DNA from: an uncultured Dorea sp.
Lineage (GTDB): Bacteria; Bacillota; Clostridia; Lachnospirales; Lachnospiraceae
Length of the DNA stretch: 19,979 nt
Direction: 5' to 3'
NCBI RefSeq assembly: GCF_934294775.1
Contig: NZ_CAKRAH010000049.1
Location: forward strand, 1-19,979
Shown: positions 1 to 6,905 of the stretch, piece after piece
Numbering within the stretch: position 1 is the stretch's first letter
How the letters are laid out: the number at the start of each line of letters is the position of its first letter
Made by a program: the position numbers and the translations under genes
The notes under the pieces: model-generated
Database searches by the model: none
What the model saw: the letters and a program-made list of their open reading frames with translations, nothing else
What the model was told of the DNA's origin: nothing

Positions 1-2
1 CG

Positions 3-491
3 GTTCTGGTAATGCCAATCCTTACACTTCTTGGAATTCCGGCACATATGGCGGTGGGAATCTCGTTGTTTGATTCGATTTTTATTGCATTACCTGCAGT
101 TGCTGGTTATCTTCAGGCAGCAAAGAGAAAAGAAATATATATTCTGCTTCCGGTATTACTGATTGCACATGGTCATTTTATAAAGAAGAAATGGTGTAGA
201 TATCAAAAGAATACCATTTCTTCCTTTTTTGATACCATAATTAATTACCTGAAAAATCAACAGAAGAGTGATGATTTTCTTTCGTATATGGATTTCCGGT
301 CTGGTTTTCGGATGGAAGATCTGAAATACCAGAAGCTGTATCATCTGCATTTTCCATGGAGCCGGTTACCTGTGAGGCTATCTCATCTGAGCCTTCCTGG
401 TGATTGGAATTATAATCAGCAGTATCAGCCTTTTTTAAAGCTGCACGTCTGTGAAGGTTATGAGCCAGGTGCTTTAATTCGAATAATATAA
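3..491 (+). pseudogene. Truncated TauE/SafE-family exporter fragment
   Basis: The frame is open from the left edge. Residues up to about nucleotide 176 look like the N-terminal membrane part of a TauE/SafE (DUF81) anion or sulfite exporter: a hydrophobic helix, then a P-H-M-A-V-G-x-S-L segment and a second helix ending in G-Y-L. Family members are usually about 250 residues with eight or so helices. Here the similarity stops abruptly and the frame continues through a hairpin terminator (183-230) and then antisense to the regulator gene, stopping at 489-491. The tail from about 177 onward is therefore shadow coding. I read this as a 3'-truncated, non-functional gene whose 5' end lies outside the window. 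Family assignment rests on a short segment and is moderate. Confidence 0.55.
183..230 (+). terminator. Hairpin terminator between convergent genes
   Basis: GAAGAAATGGT (185-195) pairs perfectly over 11 bp with ACCATTTCTTC (213-223) around a 17-nt loop, followed by CTTTTTT (224-230). The T-run favours the plus direction. On the minus strand the same stem starts 18 nt after the stop codon of the regulator at 241-1068 and is followed only by a mixed A/T stretch, so it may also work there, less strongly. Confidence 0.65.
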
Positions 492-1068
492 AAGCAACAA
501 TACTGACAAAGATAAATAAGAATCCCAGAGGAACTAAAATATAACTTTTACAGATAATTGTTACGATTTTGATACGTCTTTCCATACCATTGTCAACGCC
601 AACATAGCCTACACCGAAGAAAAGAAGAATAGCGCCGATACAAAAGGTCAGTAAATTCAGTTTCAGACGCTGGATTTCTTTGTGGGTGTAATGTCTGTGA
701 TGAGGGTGAGCTGTTGGGAAATCCGGTGTAATGTCTGCGGATGAATGACCAGATAGAAGATCCTGACCGGTGACAGAGTCTGCCTTGTAACCAGACCGGG
801 AAATCTTATTATCTAAGATAAGAGCATCTGTAATGTCTGTTATATTATCAGATGTATTAAAATTAGTTACGTTACCGTTTGCAAGCAGCTGTTCAAATGA
901 CATATCAAAGGTGTCGGCTATTTGTATCAGCATTTCAAGATCAGGAAGATTTTTGTTGTTTTCCCAGTGAGAGATAGCCTGTCTGGTAACGCCAAGGCGG
1001 ATTGCGATCTCTCTTTGGGTCATATTATGTTCTGTACGTAATTTCCTGAAATACTCACCAAAATTCAA
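241..1068 (-). CDS. XRE-family regulator with membrane-anchored C-terminal half
   Basis: 275 residues. An XRE/Cro-type helix-turn-helix covers residues 6-62, with recognition helix T-R-Q-A-I-S-H-W-E-N-N-K at about 28-39. A linker of about 70 residues follows, then two membrane helices (about 136-157 and 176-197) joined by a short external loop, and a polar tail of about 75 residues. The start codon is TTG. It is chosen because AGGGAGG lies 8 nt upstream and because the protein then begins M-N-F-G-E like its paralogue at 1249-1779. Its own promoter and two palindromes lie immediately upstream. Inference: a membrane-tethered transcription factor that binds GCAAG-N5-CTTGC, autoregulates, and controls the divergent pilus operon. 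The signal it senses is unknown. Compared with the paralogue, the linker and tail are much longer. Confidence 0.9.
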   Translation of the reverse strand: MNFGEYFRKLRTEHNMTQREIAIRLGVTRQAISHWENNKNLPDLEMLIQIADTFDMSFEQLLANGNVTNFNTSDNITDITDALILDNKISRSGYKADSVTGQDLLSGHSSADITPDFPTAHPHHRHYTHKEIQRLKLNLLTFCIGAILLFFGVGYVGVDNGMERRIKIVTIICKSYILVPLGFLFIFVSIVAFILFELKHLAHNLHRRAALKKADTADYNSNHQEGSDEIASQVTGSMENADDTASGISDLPSENQTGNPYTKENHHSSVDFSGN

Positions 1069-1103
1069 TTTAAATTCCTCCCTAAAAAATAAATCATAGA
1101 AAT

Positions 1104-1132
1104 ATTATATAACCTGACAGGAAAAACAACAA
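1104..1132 (-). promoter_or_regulatory. Promoter of the first XRE regulator
   Basis: On the minus strand: -35 TTGTTG (1127-1132), a 17-bp spacer, and a perfect -10 TATAAT (1104-1109). The transcript would start near 1097, giving a leader of about 29 nt that contains the AGGGAGG ribosome site. The -35 is weak (3 of 6 consensus bases) and is directly abutted by a palindromic site, which suits a promoter helped by an activator. Confidence 0.75.
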
Positions 1133-1149
1133 GCAAGCGGAGCTTGCTT
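1131..1149. promoter_or_regulatory. Palindromic operator, promoter-proximal (regulator gene)
   Basis: Core GCAAG-CGGAG-CTTGC at 1133-1147, extended to 8-bp perfect arms AAGCAAGC / GCTTGCTT (1131-1138 and 1142-1149). Its centre (1140) is near -43 relative to the predicted start, and the core abuts the -35 box with no base between. The same position and core recur at the pilus promoter. Confidence 0.75.
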
Positions 1150-1163
1150 TCGGGTAAATACGG

Positions 1164-1178
1164 GCAAGTTGCGCTTGC
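1164..1178. promoter_or_regulatory. Palindromic operator, promoter-distal (regulator gene)
   Basis: GCAAG-TTGCG-CTTGC, a perfect 5-bp inverted repeat with a 5-bp centre. Its centre (1171) lies 31 bp, about three helical turns, from the proximal site, so both sites face the same side of the helix. It sits near -74 relative to the predicted start. Confidence 0.72.
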
Positions 1179-1248
1179 TTATTGTAAATTTTAGGCAATT
1201 AATTGCAATAAATCGGACATTTTACGTGGATTTTACTGGTTTATCAGA

Positions 1249-1779
1249 CTAAAGTGTTTTATCTGGTAAAGTGTCAGAGTCCTTGGATGATTTCCGGTTA
1301 CGGATACGGTCCGCCAGTGTTTTAAGTCCGGTGATAAAGAACGTAAGAAGTCCACAGAAGATGAACAGGAAGCCGATCGGAAGCAGGAAAAAGTTCTCAT
1401 GCAATATTCCGTTCACATCAACATATTCGACAGAGAATGCTTTGATCAGAATACATCCGGCACCCATAAACATCAGAACGGCGCCGATACAGATTGCAAT
1501 CAGGTTAAAACGGGCTCTTCTGGTCTCGCTTCCGTCTTTGATCAGCTTTCTGGCCATAGGATTGCCGGTAATTTCATCTGCCTTATCCCCCAGAATCAGC
1601 TGATCCAGGGAAAGATGAAATACCCGTGCGATGTTGATCAGCATCTCAATATCAGGAAGATGCTTGTTATTCTCCCAATGTGAAACCGCCTGTCTTGAAA
1701 TATTAAGTTCTATAGCGACCTGTTCCTGGGTCATATTCATATCTGTCCGTGCTTTACGGAACTGTTCTCCAAAGTTCAT
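1249..1779 (-). CDS. XRE-family regulator with membrane-anchored C-terminal half (short paralogue)
   Basis: 176 residues from the ATG at 1777-1779, preceded by a GAGGGAG ribosome site. The longer in-frame extension to 1860 has no comparable site and lacks homology to the paralogue, so I exclude it. The helix-turn-helix is at residues 6-62, with recognition helix S-R-Q-A-V-S-H-W-E-N-N-K that differs conservatively from the neighbour at 241-1068. Two membrane helices lie at about 91-113 and 130-150, with a loop of about 17 residues on the outer face. The second helix shares P-[IL]-G-F-L-F-I-F with the paralogue. The two are tandem duplicates in the same orientation. The linker between DNA-binding domain and membrane is only about 30 residues here, so the pair probably differ in their input rather than in the DNA they bind. 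Confidence 0.9.
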   Translation of the reverse strand: MNFGEQFRKARTDMNMTQEQVAIELNISRQAVSHWENNKHLPDIEMLINIARVFHLSLDQLILGDKADEITGNPMARKLIKDGSETRRARFNLIAICIGAVLMFMGAGCILIKAFSVEYVDVNGILHENFFLLPIGFLFIFCGLLTFFITGLKTLADRIRNRKSSKDSDTLPDKTL

Positions 1780-1945
1780 GCGTATCTCCCTCTTTTTTGT
1801 ATCATGTAAATTTCCAAAAATTTTTAAAATTCTGCAAATCATAGGAAAAGAACGACGCAAGTATCTCTTTACAACCTATAATTTGATAAAAAGAAACTAA
1901 ATAATGTCTAAAACAACTCATAAATACCGAATATTGCTTATATTC

Positions 1946-1975
1946 ATTATACATCGGATCAAATACTGAAATCAA
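1946..1975 (-). promoter_or_regulatory. Promoter of the short XRE regulator
   Basis: On the minus strand: -35 TTGATT (1970-1975), an 18-bp spacer, and -10 TATAAT (1946-1951). The predicted start is near 1939, giving a leader of about 160 nt before the ATG at 1779. The nearest palindrome (centre 2006) would be near -67 for this promoter, so the two operators could serve both divergent directions. Confidence 0.65.
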
Positions 1976-1998
1976 CCAATTTGGCAAAAATCAAAAAA

Positions 1999-2013
1999 GC
2001 AAGAAATACTTGC
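1999..2013. promoter_or_regulatory. Palindromic operator, distal site of pilus promoter
   Basis: GCAAG-AAATA-CTTGC, a perfect inverted repeat with the same 5-5-5 layout as the two sites upstream of the first XRE regulator. Its centre (2006) is near -74 relative to the predicted pilus transcript start. Confidence 0.72.
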
Positions 2014-2029
2014 GCGAAAAAACAGCGGG

Positions 2030-2044
2030 GCAAGCACGTCTTTC
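2030..2044. promoter_or_regulatory. Palindromic operator, proximal site of pilus promoter (one mismatch)
   Basis: GCAAG-CACGT-CTTTC: the left half is perfect and the right half has one mismatch to CTTGC. Its centre (2037) is 31 bp from the distal site, and it directly abuts the -35 at 2045, matching the arrangement at 1127-1178 exactly. The weaker half-site may make the pilus promoter respond at higher regulator levels than the regulator's own promoter. Confidence 0.65.
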
Positions 2045-2073
2045 TTGTAATAGTTGGGGGTGTTTGTTACAGT
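2045..2073 (+). promoter_or_regulatory. Promoter of the pilus operon
   Basis: -35 TTGTAA (2045-2050), a 17-bp spacer, and -10 TACAGT (2068-2073) with a TGn extension (TGT, 2065-2067). Both hexamers match consensus at only 4 of 6 positions. The predicted start near 2080 gives a leader of about 38 nt. The call is supported mainly because spacing to the operators reproduces the stronger promoter at 1104-1132. Confidence 0.6.
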
Positions 2074-2117
2074 TTGCTCGTGACAAAAATACATGACGCA
2101 TTCGGAGATGAACGCTG

Positions 2118-2750
2118 ATGAGAAAAAGAAAAAGACAGAATGGCGGTCAGAAAAACGACAGTCAGGAAGTACAGATGATGAGACAGAATGCCGGACAGAA
2201 ATTACAGCTCCGGTATACGGATCAGAATGGCAGACAGGAAGAACAACAGATAAAAAAGATTAAGAAGTTAAAAAGAATCGATCTGTTAGAAATCCTGTTA
2301 GCACAAAGTAAAAGAATAGATGAATTAGAAGAAGAGCTGGCAGAGACAAAGCATCAGCTGGCGAGTAAGAGGATTAAGATACGGGAAATTGGAACACTTG
2401 CAGAAGCTTCTTTACAACTGAATCAGATTTTTGAAGATGCAGATGCAGCAGCCCGGCAGTATTTACACAATATAAGAAGGCTGAACCGGATGGCAGAGAG
2501 AAAGTATCAGAAAGAAAAGATGCAGCAGATACCAAAAGAAAAGATGCAGCAGATACCAAAAGAAAAGATGCAGCAGATGCCAAAGGATCAGATGCAGCAG
2601 ATATCAAAAGAAAAGATATGTAAGAAACAGACTTTGAAAAAAGGATCTGGTCAGGAAAGAGTGAACAGACATGAAGAGAATCAAGTGGAGTTCAGAAGTG
2701 TTACCAACGACAGCGTATCTGGACAACCTTCTGAAACAGGAAAGATATAA
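2118..2750 (+). CDS. Coiled-coil protein, first gene of pilus operon, unknown function
   Basis: 210 residues, with GGAG 10 nt before the ATG. I do not recognise a named family. The first 50 residues are basic and glutamine-rich. Residues about 50-120 form a heptad-like amphipathic helical region (L-L-E-I-L-L-A-Q-S-K-R-I-D-E-L-E-E-E-L), good for a coiled coil. Residues 132-166 are four copies of an 8-residue unit K-E-K-M-Q-Q-I-P, and the C terminus is polar. There is no signal peptide or membrane helix, so it is probably cytoplasmic. The end overlaps the signal peptidase gene by 80 nt in another frame, which ties their translation together. Its position directly after the regulated promoter suggests a role in pilus assembly or its regulation, but nothing in the sequence proves this. 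Confidence 0.75.
   Translation: MRKRKRQNGGQKNDSQEVQMMRQNAGQKLQLRYTDQNGRQEEQQIKKIKKLKRIDLLEILLAQSKRIDELEEELAETKHQLASKRIKIREIGTLAEASLQLNQIFEDADAAARQYLHNIRRLNRMAERKYQKEKMQQIPKEKMQQIPKEKMQQMPKDQMQQISKEKICKKQTLKKGSGQERVNRHEENQVEFRSVTNDSVSGQPSETGKI
2511..2615 (+). repeat. 24-bp in-frame tandem repeat, about 4.4 copies
   Basis: Units at 2511-2534, 2535-2558, 2559-2582 and 2583-2606 plus a partial unit encode K-E-K-M-Q-Q-I-P with small changes in the last two (M-P, then K-D-Q-M-Q-Q-I-S). Units one and two are identical in DNA. Units are multiples of three, so slippage would change protein length without breaking the frame. Confidence 0.9.
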
Positions 2751-3261
2751 AAAGCGTTACAGATCACTGCTTGCAAGTACAGTATCTGTACTGACGGTGG
2801 TGGCTGCAATAGCAATACTGGTAGCAACACTCCTGCTTCCGGTATTAAAAATCTATGGCTCGTCCATGACTCCGACTCTGGAAGAGGGGAATATCATATT
2901 TTCAGTAAAAGGAATGGAAATGAAAAGGGGAGAGATCGTTGCTTTTTACTATAACAATAAAGTACTGGTAAAACGATTGATAGCATTTCCGGGAGAGTGG
3001 ATCGATATTGATGACACGGGGTATGTCAGCATCAATGGAGAATCGCTGGATGAGCCATATCTGAAAGAACATGCAAAAGGAGATCTGAATATTGAACTTC
3101 CATATCAGGTACCGGAAGGAAAGTATTTTGTCATGGGAGATCACAGGTCAACTTCTATAGATAGCCGCAATACTGCGGTAGGATGTGTTGCAGAAGAACA
3201 GCTGGTCGGGCGGATCGTATTCCGTGTATGGCCGTTAAAAAAAGCAGGAAGGATCAGGTAG
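2671..3261 (+). CDS. lepB: Signal peptidase I, pilus-locus type
   Basis: 196 residues, S26 family. One membrane helix lies at about 36-58. The catalytic serine is in G-S-S-M-x-P-T-L (S65) and the catalytic lysine in V-K-R-x-I-A-x-P-G-E (K101). The conserved G-D-H-R-x-x-S-x-D-S-R box is at 156-166. Both catalytic residues are present, unlike some pilus-locus SipA proteins that have lost them, so it should be an active membrane peptidase with its active site outside. The start at 2671 has AGGAAAG 11 nt upstream and lies inside the preceding gene, an 80-nt overlap. Position in the operon suggests it processes the pilin and adhesin precursors made by the next genes. The general housekeeping signal peptidase presumably lies elsewhere. 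Confidence 0.93.
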   Translation: MKRIKWSSEVLPTTAYLDNLLKQERYKKRYRSLLASTVSVLTVVAAIAILVATLLLPVLKIYGSSMTPTLEEGNIIFSVKGMEMKRGEIVAFYYNNKVLVKRLIAFPGEWIDIDDTGYVSINGESLDEPYLKEHAKGDLNIELPYQVPEGKYFVMGDHRSTSIDSRNTAVGCVAEEQLVGRIVFRVWPLKKAGRIR

Positions 3262-3286
3262 TTATGGTTATTAGGAGGAAGATAAG

Positions 3287-6200
3287 ATGAAAGAAAACTT
3301 ACTACAGGAGGCCGGAAGGATGGGGCGGTCGAATAAGAAAAAAGCCAGGTGGAAAAAAATAATGGCAGTACTTGCCTGTGGTGTAGTGTTCTGTACGACA
3401 TATGCACTGATTCTTCCGGCGATCACAATGGAGCAGAATAAAAAGCCGGTCTGTACAGAAGAACAGGTAAGCGGACACGTACATACTTCAGAGTGTCAGA
3501 ATGAAGAAAAAGAACTGATATGTGGATATGCCGATTATGTGATCCATACACATGATGAGAACTGCAAAGATGAAAATGGTCACATAATATGTGGATTAAA
3601 AGAAGTGAAAGAACACAGACATACAGAATCCTGCTATGAAAGCAAGGCTGTACAGATGCCGGATGGGGAACAGGAGCAGGAAGTACAGACGGAAAAAGTC
3701 CTTGTCTGTAAGGAGCCGGAAGAAATATATCATGAACATGCAAGTTCCTGTTATGACGAAGACGGTAACAGGATATGTGGTCAGATCCAGTTACTCAGGC
3801 ATGAACATACGAAAGAATGTATGGATGACGGGAGTGACAAAGAAGATACCGGGAGTCTGGACAATAAAAGAGCAGAAGCGGCCGGTGGACAGACAGAAGA
3901 ATATCCGTCGGAGAATAGAACAAAAGAGGCAGATCGAAGAACAGAAGAGAATCAGATACCGGATGGAAAAGAAGGCGCGGCATCAGGAACGGGAGATTCT
4001 CATGAAGGAGCGCAGGAAGCAGTACAGACTCCGGCAGAATCATCAGATACCGGACAGGATAGACAAAAGAAAGCATCCGCAGAAGCTGGTGAATCTGAAG
4101 AAACTTCAGAGAAGAAGCATCGTATGACTTACGAAGGCAAAGATTACACGGTAAAGGCTGCATATTCAGATGATGCAGGATTGCCGGAGAATGTAACACT
4201 TGAGGTAAAAGAGTTAAAGCAGGACAGTGCAGACTATAAAGAACATTACGAACAGGCAGAAGCAGCGCTTCCGGAAGATCAGGGAATATTATACTGCAGA
4301 TTCTTTGATGTAAGTTTTATAGCAGAGGGAAAAGAAGTTGAGCCGGATGCACCGGTAGACGTGCAGGTTTCTTATAAGGACGAGGATGAAATTCCGGTAA
4401 CCAAAGGTGTGACAGCCAGTGCAATTCACTTTGCAGAAGAAGGAATAGAACTCCTTCCGGCAAAGATTAAGCAGAATACAAAGGGAGAAGATACCTTTAA
4501 TTTTACACAGGATAGTTTTTCGGTTGTGGGTACAGCCATTACAACAATTAATGTGAATAGTGGTTCTTATGTATTTTACAAAGAAGGCTATGCAATGGGT
4601 GTTTCAGGAAGTGCTCTGACAGCGGTAGAAGTGACTGTGAATGAAAATGGATATGTATACCCGAAAAACACAAGTTATTCTATTGACAATATTACATGGA
4701 CATATAGTAATGGCAGCTGGCGTAACAAAGCGAGTGGAAAGTATCTGTACCTGCAGGATAAGGAGGCAATTGCATCAACATCTGCCCAGCCAGTAGATAT
4801 GAGGATCATCAACAATACAATCCGTATATCCAAAAGGGTGAATACGAATGCGATCCTGTATATGGGATTTAATAAAGATTCAAAGAAATATACGGTAGGC
4901 GGATTATTTGCAAACGGAGATTATTTCCTGGCAGCAAAGATTGAGACAGTATCTGAGGGAATTGTAACACCGGGAACGATTTCGATTGATGATCAGATCA
5001 AAGAAGAAGGGGTATTAAAAGCCCAATTAAATACAACAGCATTTAATGGAAGAACACTTACTTATACATGGTACCGGAGGGATAACAGTTCCGGATCATG
5101 GAAAGAAGTCACAAGAAAAAGAATCACAGGAGAGTCCTACAACGTGGCAGAAGACGGGTCATGGCTGAATGTAGCGCTGGATGGCGGTGCAGACAAGGAA
5201 TACATGGTAAAAATAGCATCTGTCAATGGTAACCAGATCGGATATAATGTCGCATCTGTGGAATATCATGTTCCATATTATGCGCAGATACAAAATGGTG
5301 ATTTTGAAAATCCCAAAATTCCGACGCAGGCAGATGACAACGAACACTACCAGCCGTTCCTTCCAAATGGAACTGCCGGAATGGTATGGAAGACAACAGC
5401 TTCCGATCAGAAAGTGGAGTATATCAGTGTGGCATCGCGGGCTTTTAAGGAGATGAGTACAAACTGGCACAATTGTGAGAGTGCAGCCAGAGGAAATCAG
5501 TATGTCGAACTGAATGCAACACAATCTGGAGCACTTTACCAGGACGTACTTACCGTACCAGGATCTACGATGTACTGGAGGCTGGCGCACCGGGGGCGTG
5601 GACCGTCTAACATGAAAGATAACGCTAATATGATCGATACGATGTATGTGGTTGTGATGTCCACAAAACTGGCAGAGGCCTATGACATTACAACACAGGC
5701 GAAAGTACTGGACGTTATTAACCGTACATATGCTTATCCGGGAGCAAAAGTAGAGACGGTTAAGGATAATAACAAACAGTGGTATTACCATAACGGGCAG
5801 TATGACGTTCCGGACAGTCAGTATCTGACAAGATATTTCTTCGTTGCAGGAGAGACGGCATATGATAAGTATAGTCCGGGAAGCAGTATCCAGTATACGG
5901 TAGGTAACCACCTGGATGACATACATTTCAGTACAGAATTACCACCTCCGGCAGCAGGAAAGGTCAATCTGGAAGTAGCAAAGACAATCCGGGGGCTGGA
6001 CGAGGAACAGGCGAGAAACCTGCTCAATCAGATGCAGTTCATAATTGATGGAGCAACGGTAAAAGGATCAGCATTTAGGAATTTTACTAACAATGGAGAT
6101 GGATCTTATACCGCATCTTATCAGGTACAGTTATCCATCGGATCGGCATCTTCCGTTACAAAATCGGCAGAAGAGCTGATGTCAACGACAAAAGTAGAAG

Positions 6201-6826
6201 GATACAGGCTGAAATCAGTATCCGCATCTGTCAATGGGGGAACGAAAAAAGAAAGCAATGAGGCTTCAGTTACGATTAAAGATCAGGGAAGCGGAAGCAT
6301 AGAATTTGAAAATACATACGAACAGGAGACGGAGACAATGAGAATTGTCAAAGTCGATGAAAGAAATCAGGCTCTTACAGGCGTAAAGTTTGCACTGGAC
6401 GAAAATACACAGACAGGATGGCAGACGATAGAAAAGTCAATGCAGGTCAATTCAGAAGGAAGAATACAACTTCCGAACATGAAGCGGGATACGTTATACC
6501 GTCTGACTGAGCTGGAAACACAGGATGGATACCAGCTTCTGACAAACAAAGTCTACTTTAAGATAGTAAAAACAAATGGAGAAGCCAGACTGATCCCTTG
6601 CACTGAAACTGGGGAGCAGGTAAGCGACTGGCCGGATCATGTAAGAGTATTAACATATGATCAGATGGAATTAAAAGTAATCAACGAAAAAGGTGCAGAA
6701 CTTCCGGCAACCGGAGGCATGGGCACCGGAGGAATCTATATGGCAGGAATGCTGATGATTCTAAGCGCTATGGTTCTTTACGGATATTATGAAAAGAAAA
6801 AGCAGGAAGGGAGGGGAGATCATTAA
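3287..6826 (+). CDS. Large LPATG-anchored adhesin / tip pilin with CHHC repeats and SpaA-type domains
   Basis: 1179 residues, with AGGAGG 8 nt before the ATG. The signal peptide is long (charged N terminus, hydrophobic core about 25-45) and ends in the Y-A-L-I-L-P-A-I-T type motif common in Firmicutes surface proteins. Residues 56-178 hold five C-x7-H-x-H-x3-C units. An acidic low-complexity stretch (180-280) could act as a stalk. Residues about 280-560 are beta-rich and not named with confidence. A strand-rich domain of Ig type (about 565-665) follows, then a segment starting N-G-D-F-E-N-P (about 670-890) that resembles carbohydrate-binding jelly-roll modules. Two SpaA/Cna-B-like domains (about 890-1125) precede L-P-A-T-G (1139-1143), a membrane helix and a K-K-K tail. 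Length and place in the operon fit the tip adhesin of a sortase-built pilus. The ligand is unknown. Confidence 0.88.
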   Translation: MKENLLQEAGRMGRSNKKKARWKKIMAVLACGVVFCTTYALILPAITMEQNKKPVCTEEQVSGHVHTSECQNEEKELICGYADYVIHTHDENCKDENGHIICGLKEVKEHRHTESCYESKAVQMPDGEQEQEVQTEKVLVCKEPEEIYHEHASSCYDEDGNRICGQIQLLRHEHTKECMDDGSDKEDTGSLDNKRAEAAGGQTEEYPSENRTKEADRRTEENQIPDGKEGAASGTGDSHEGAQEAVQTPAESSDTGQDRQKKASAEAGESEETSEKKHRMTYEGKDYTVKAAYSDDAGLPENVTLEVKELKQDSADYKEHYEQAEAALPEDQGILYCRFFDVSFIAEGKEVEPDAPVDVQVSYKDEDEIPVTKGVTASAIHFAEEGIELLPAKIKQNTKGEDTFNFTQDSFSVVGTAITTINVNSGSYVFYKEGYAMGVSGSALTAVEVTVNENGYVYPKNTSYSIDNITWTYSNGSWRNKASGKYLYLQDKEAIASTSAQPVDMRIINNTIRISKRVNTNAILYMGFNKDSKKYTVGGLFANGDYFLAAKIETVSEGIVTPGTISIDDQIKEEGVLKAQLNTTAFNGRTLTYTWYRRDNSSGSWKEVTRKRITGESYNVAEDGSWLNVALDGGADKEYMVKIASVNGNQIGYNVASVEYHVPYYAQIQNGDFENPKIPTQADDNEHYQPFLPNGTAGMVWKTTASDQKVEYISVASRAFKEMSTNWHNCESAARGNQYVELNATQSGALYQDVLTVPGSTMYWRLAHRGRGPSNMKDNANMIDTMYVVVMSTKLAEAYDITTQAKVLDVINRTYAYPGAKVETVKDNNKQWYYHNGQYDVPDSQYLTRYFFVAGETAYDKYSPGSSIQYTVGNHLDDIHFSTELPPPAAGKVNLEVAKTIRGLDEEQARNLLNQMQFIIDGATVKGSAFRNFTNNGDGSYTASYQVQLSIGSASSVTKSAEELMSTTKVEGYRLKSVSASVNGGTKKESNEASVTIKDQGSGSIEFENTYEQETETMRIVKVDERNQALTGVKFALDENTQTGWQTIEKSMQVNSEGRIQLPNMKRDTLYRLTELETQDGYQLLTNKVYFKIVKTNGEARLIPCTETGEQVSDWPDHVRVLTYDQMELKVINEKGAELPATGGMGTGGIYMAGMLMILSAMVLYGYYEKKKQEGRGDH
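3452..3820 (+). repeat. Five Cys-His-His-Cys units in the adhesin N terminus
   Basis: Codons for C56/H64/H66/C70, C79/H87/H89/C93, C102/H110/H112/C116, C141/H149/H151/C155 and C164/H172/H174/C178. Each unit is C-x7-H-x-H-x3-C. Units are spaced by exactly eight residues except for a 24-residue insertion between the third and fourth. The intervening residues vary, while the four side chains and the spacing do not. Confidence 0.9.
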
Positions 6827-6905
6827 ACCTTCCGGGCAGATAAGCATTTTTCAGATATCCGAGAAGAAATATATTTTACCATTATAAAAAGAAAGGAAAA
6901 AAACT

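Larger units (their letters stand above)
1780..2117. other. Divergent regulatory region between XRE regulator and pilus operon
   Basis: 338 nt without a credible gene. From left to right it holds a leader of about 160 nt for the short XRE regulator, that gene's promoter (1946-1975, minus), two GCAAG-type operators (1999-2013 and 2030-2044) and the pilus promoter (2045-2073, plus). A degenerate copy of the operator, 12 of 15 bases matching the reverse complement of the 1999-2013 site, lies in the leader at 1857-1871. Short open frames here look accidental. Confidence 0.7.

Noticed and set aside
1195..1206. Perfect 12-bp palindrome GCAATTAATTGC near the end of the short XRE regulator.
   Set aside because: No T-run on either strand, no second copy, and AT-rich palindromes of this size arise by chance; not supported as terminator or operator.
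2108..2254. A 48-codon plus-strand frame starting at ATG 2108, overlapping the start of the coiled-coil gene.
   Set aside because: The GGAG touches its start codon with no spacing, and the composition looks like a frame shadow; the ATG at 2118 has proper spacing and a long frame.
3636..4127. A 163-codon plus-strand frame within the acidic stalk region of the adhesin.
   Set aside because: A K/R-rich low-complexity shadow of the E/K-rich coding strand; no independent evidence.
5159..5926. A 255-codon open frame on the minus strand inside the adhesin.
   Set aside because: It is antisense to a clear coding gene, its product is rich in C, I and H without domain signs, and it has no upstream ribosome site of note.
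6827..6905. Possible internal promoter or processing element before the major pilin gene.
   Set aside because: TATATT and TATAAA hexamers are present, but no fitting -35 and no convincing hairpin; the gap is only AT-rich.
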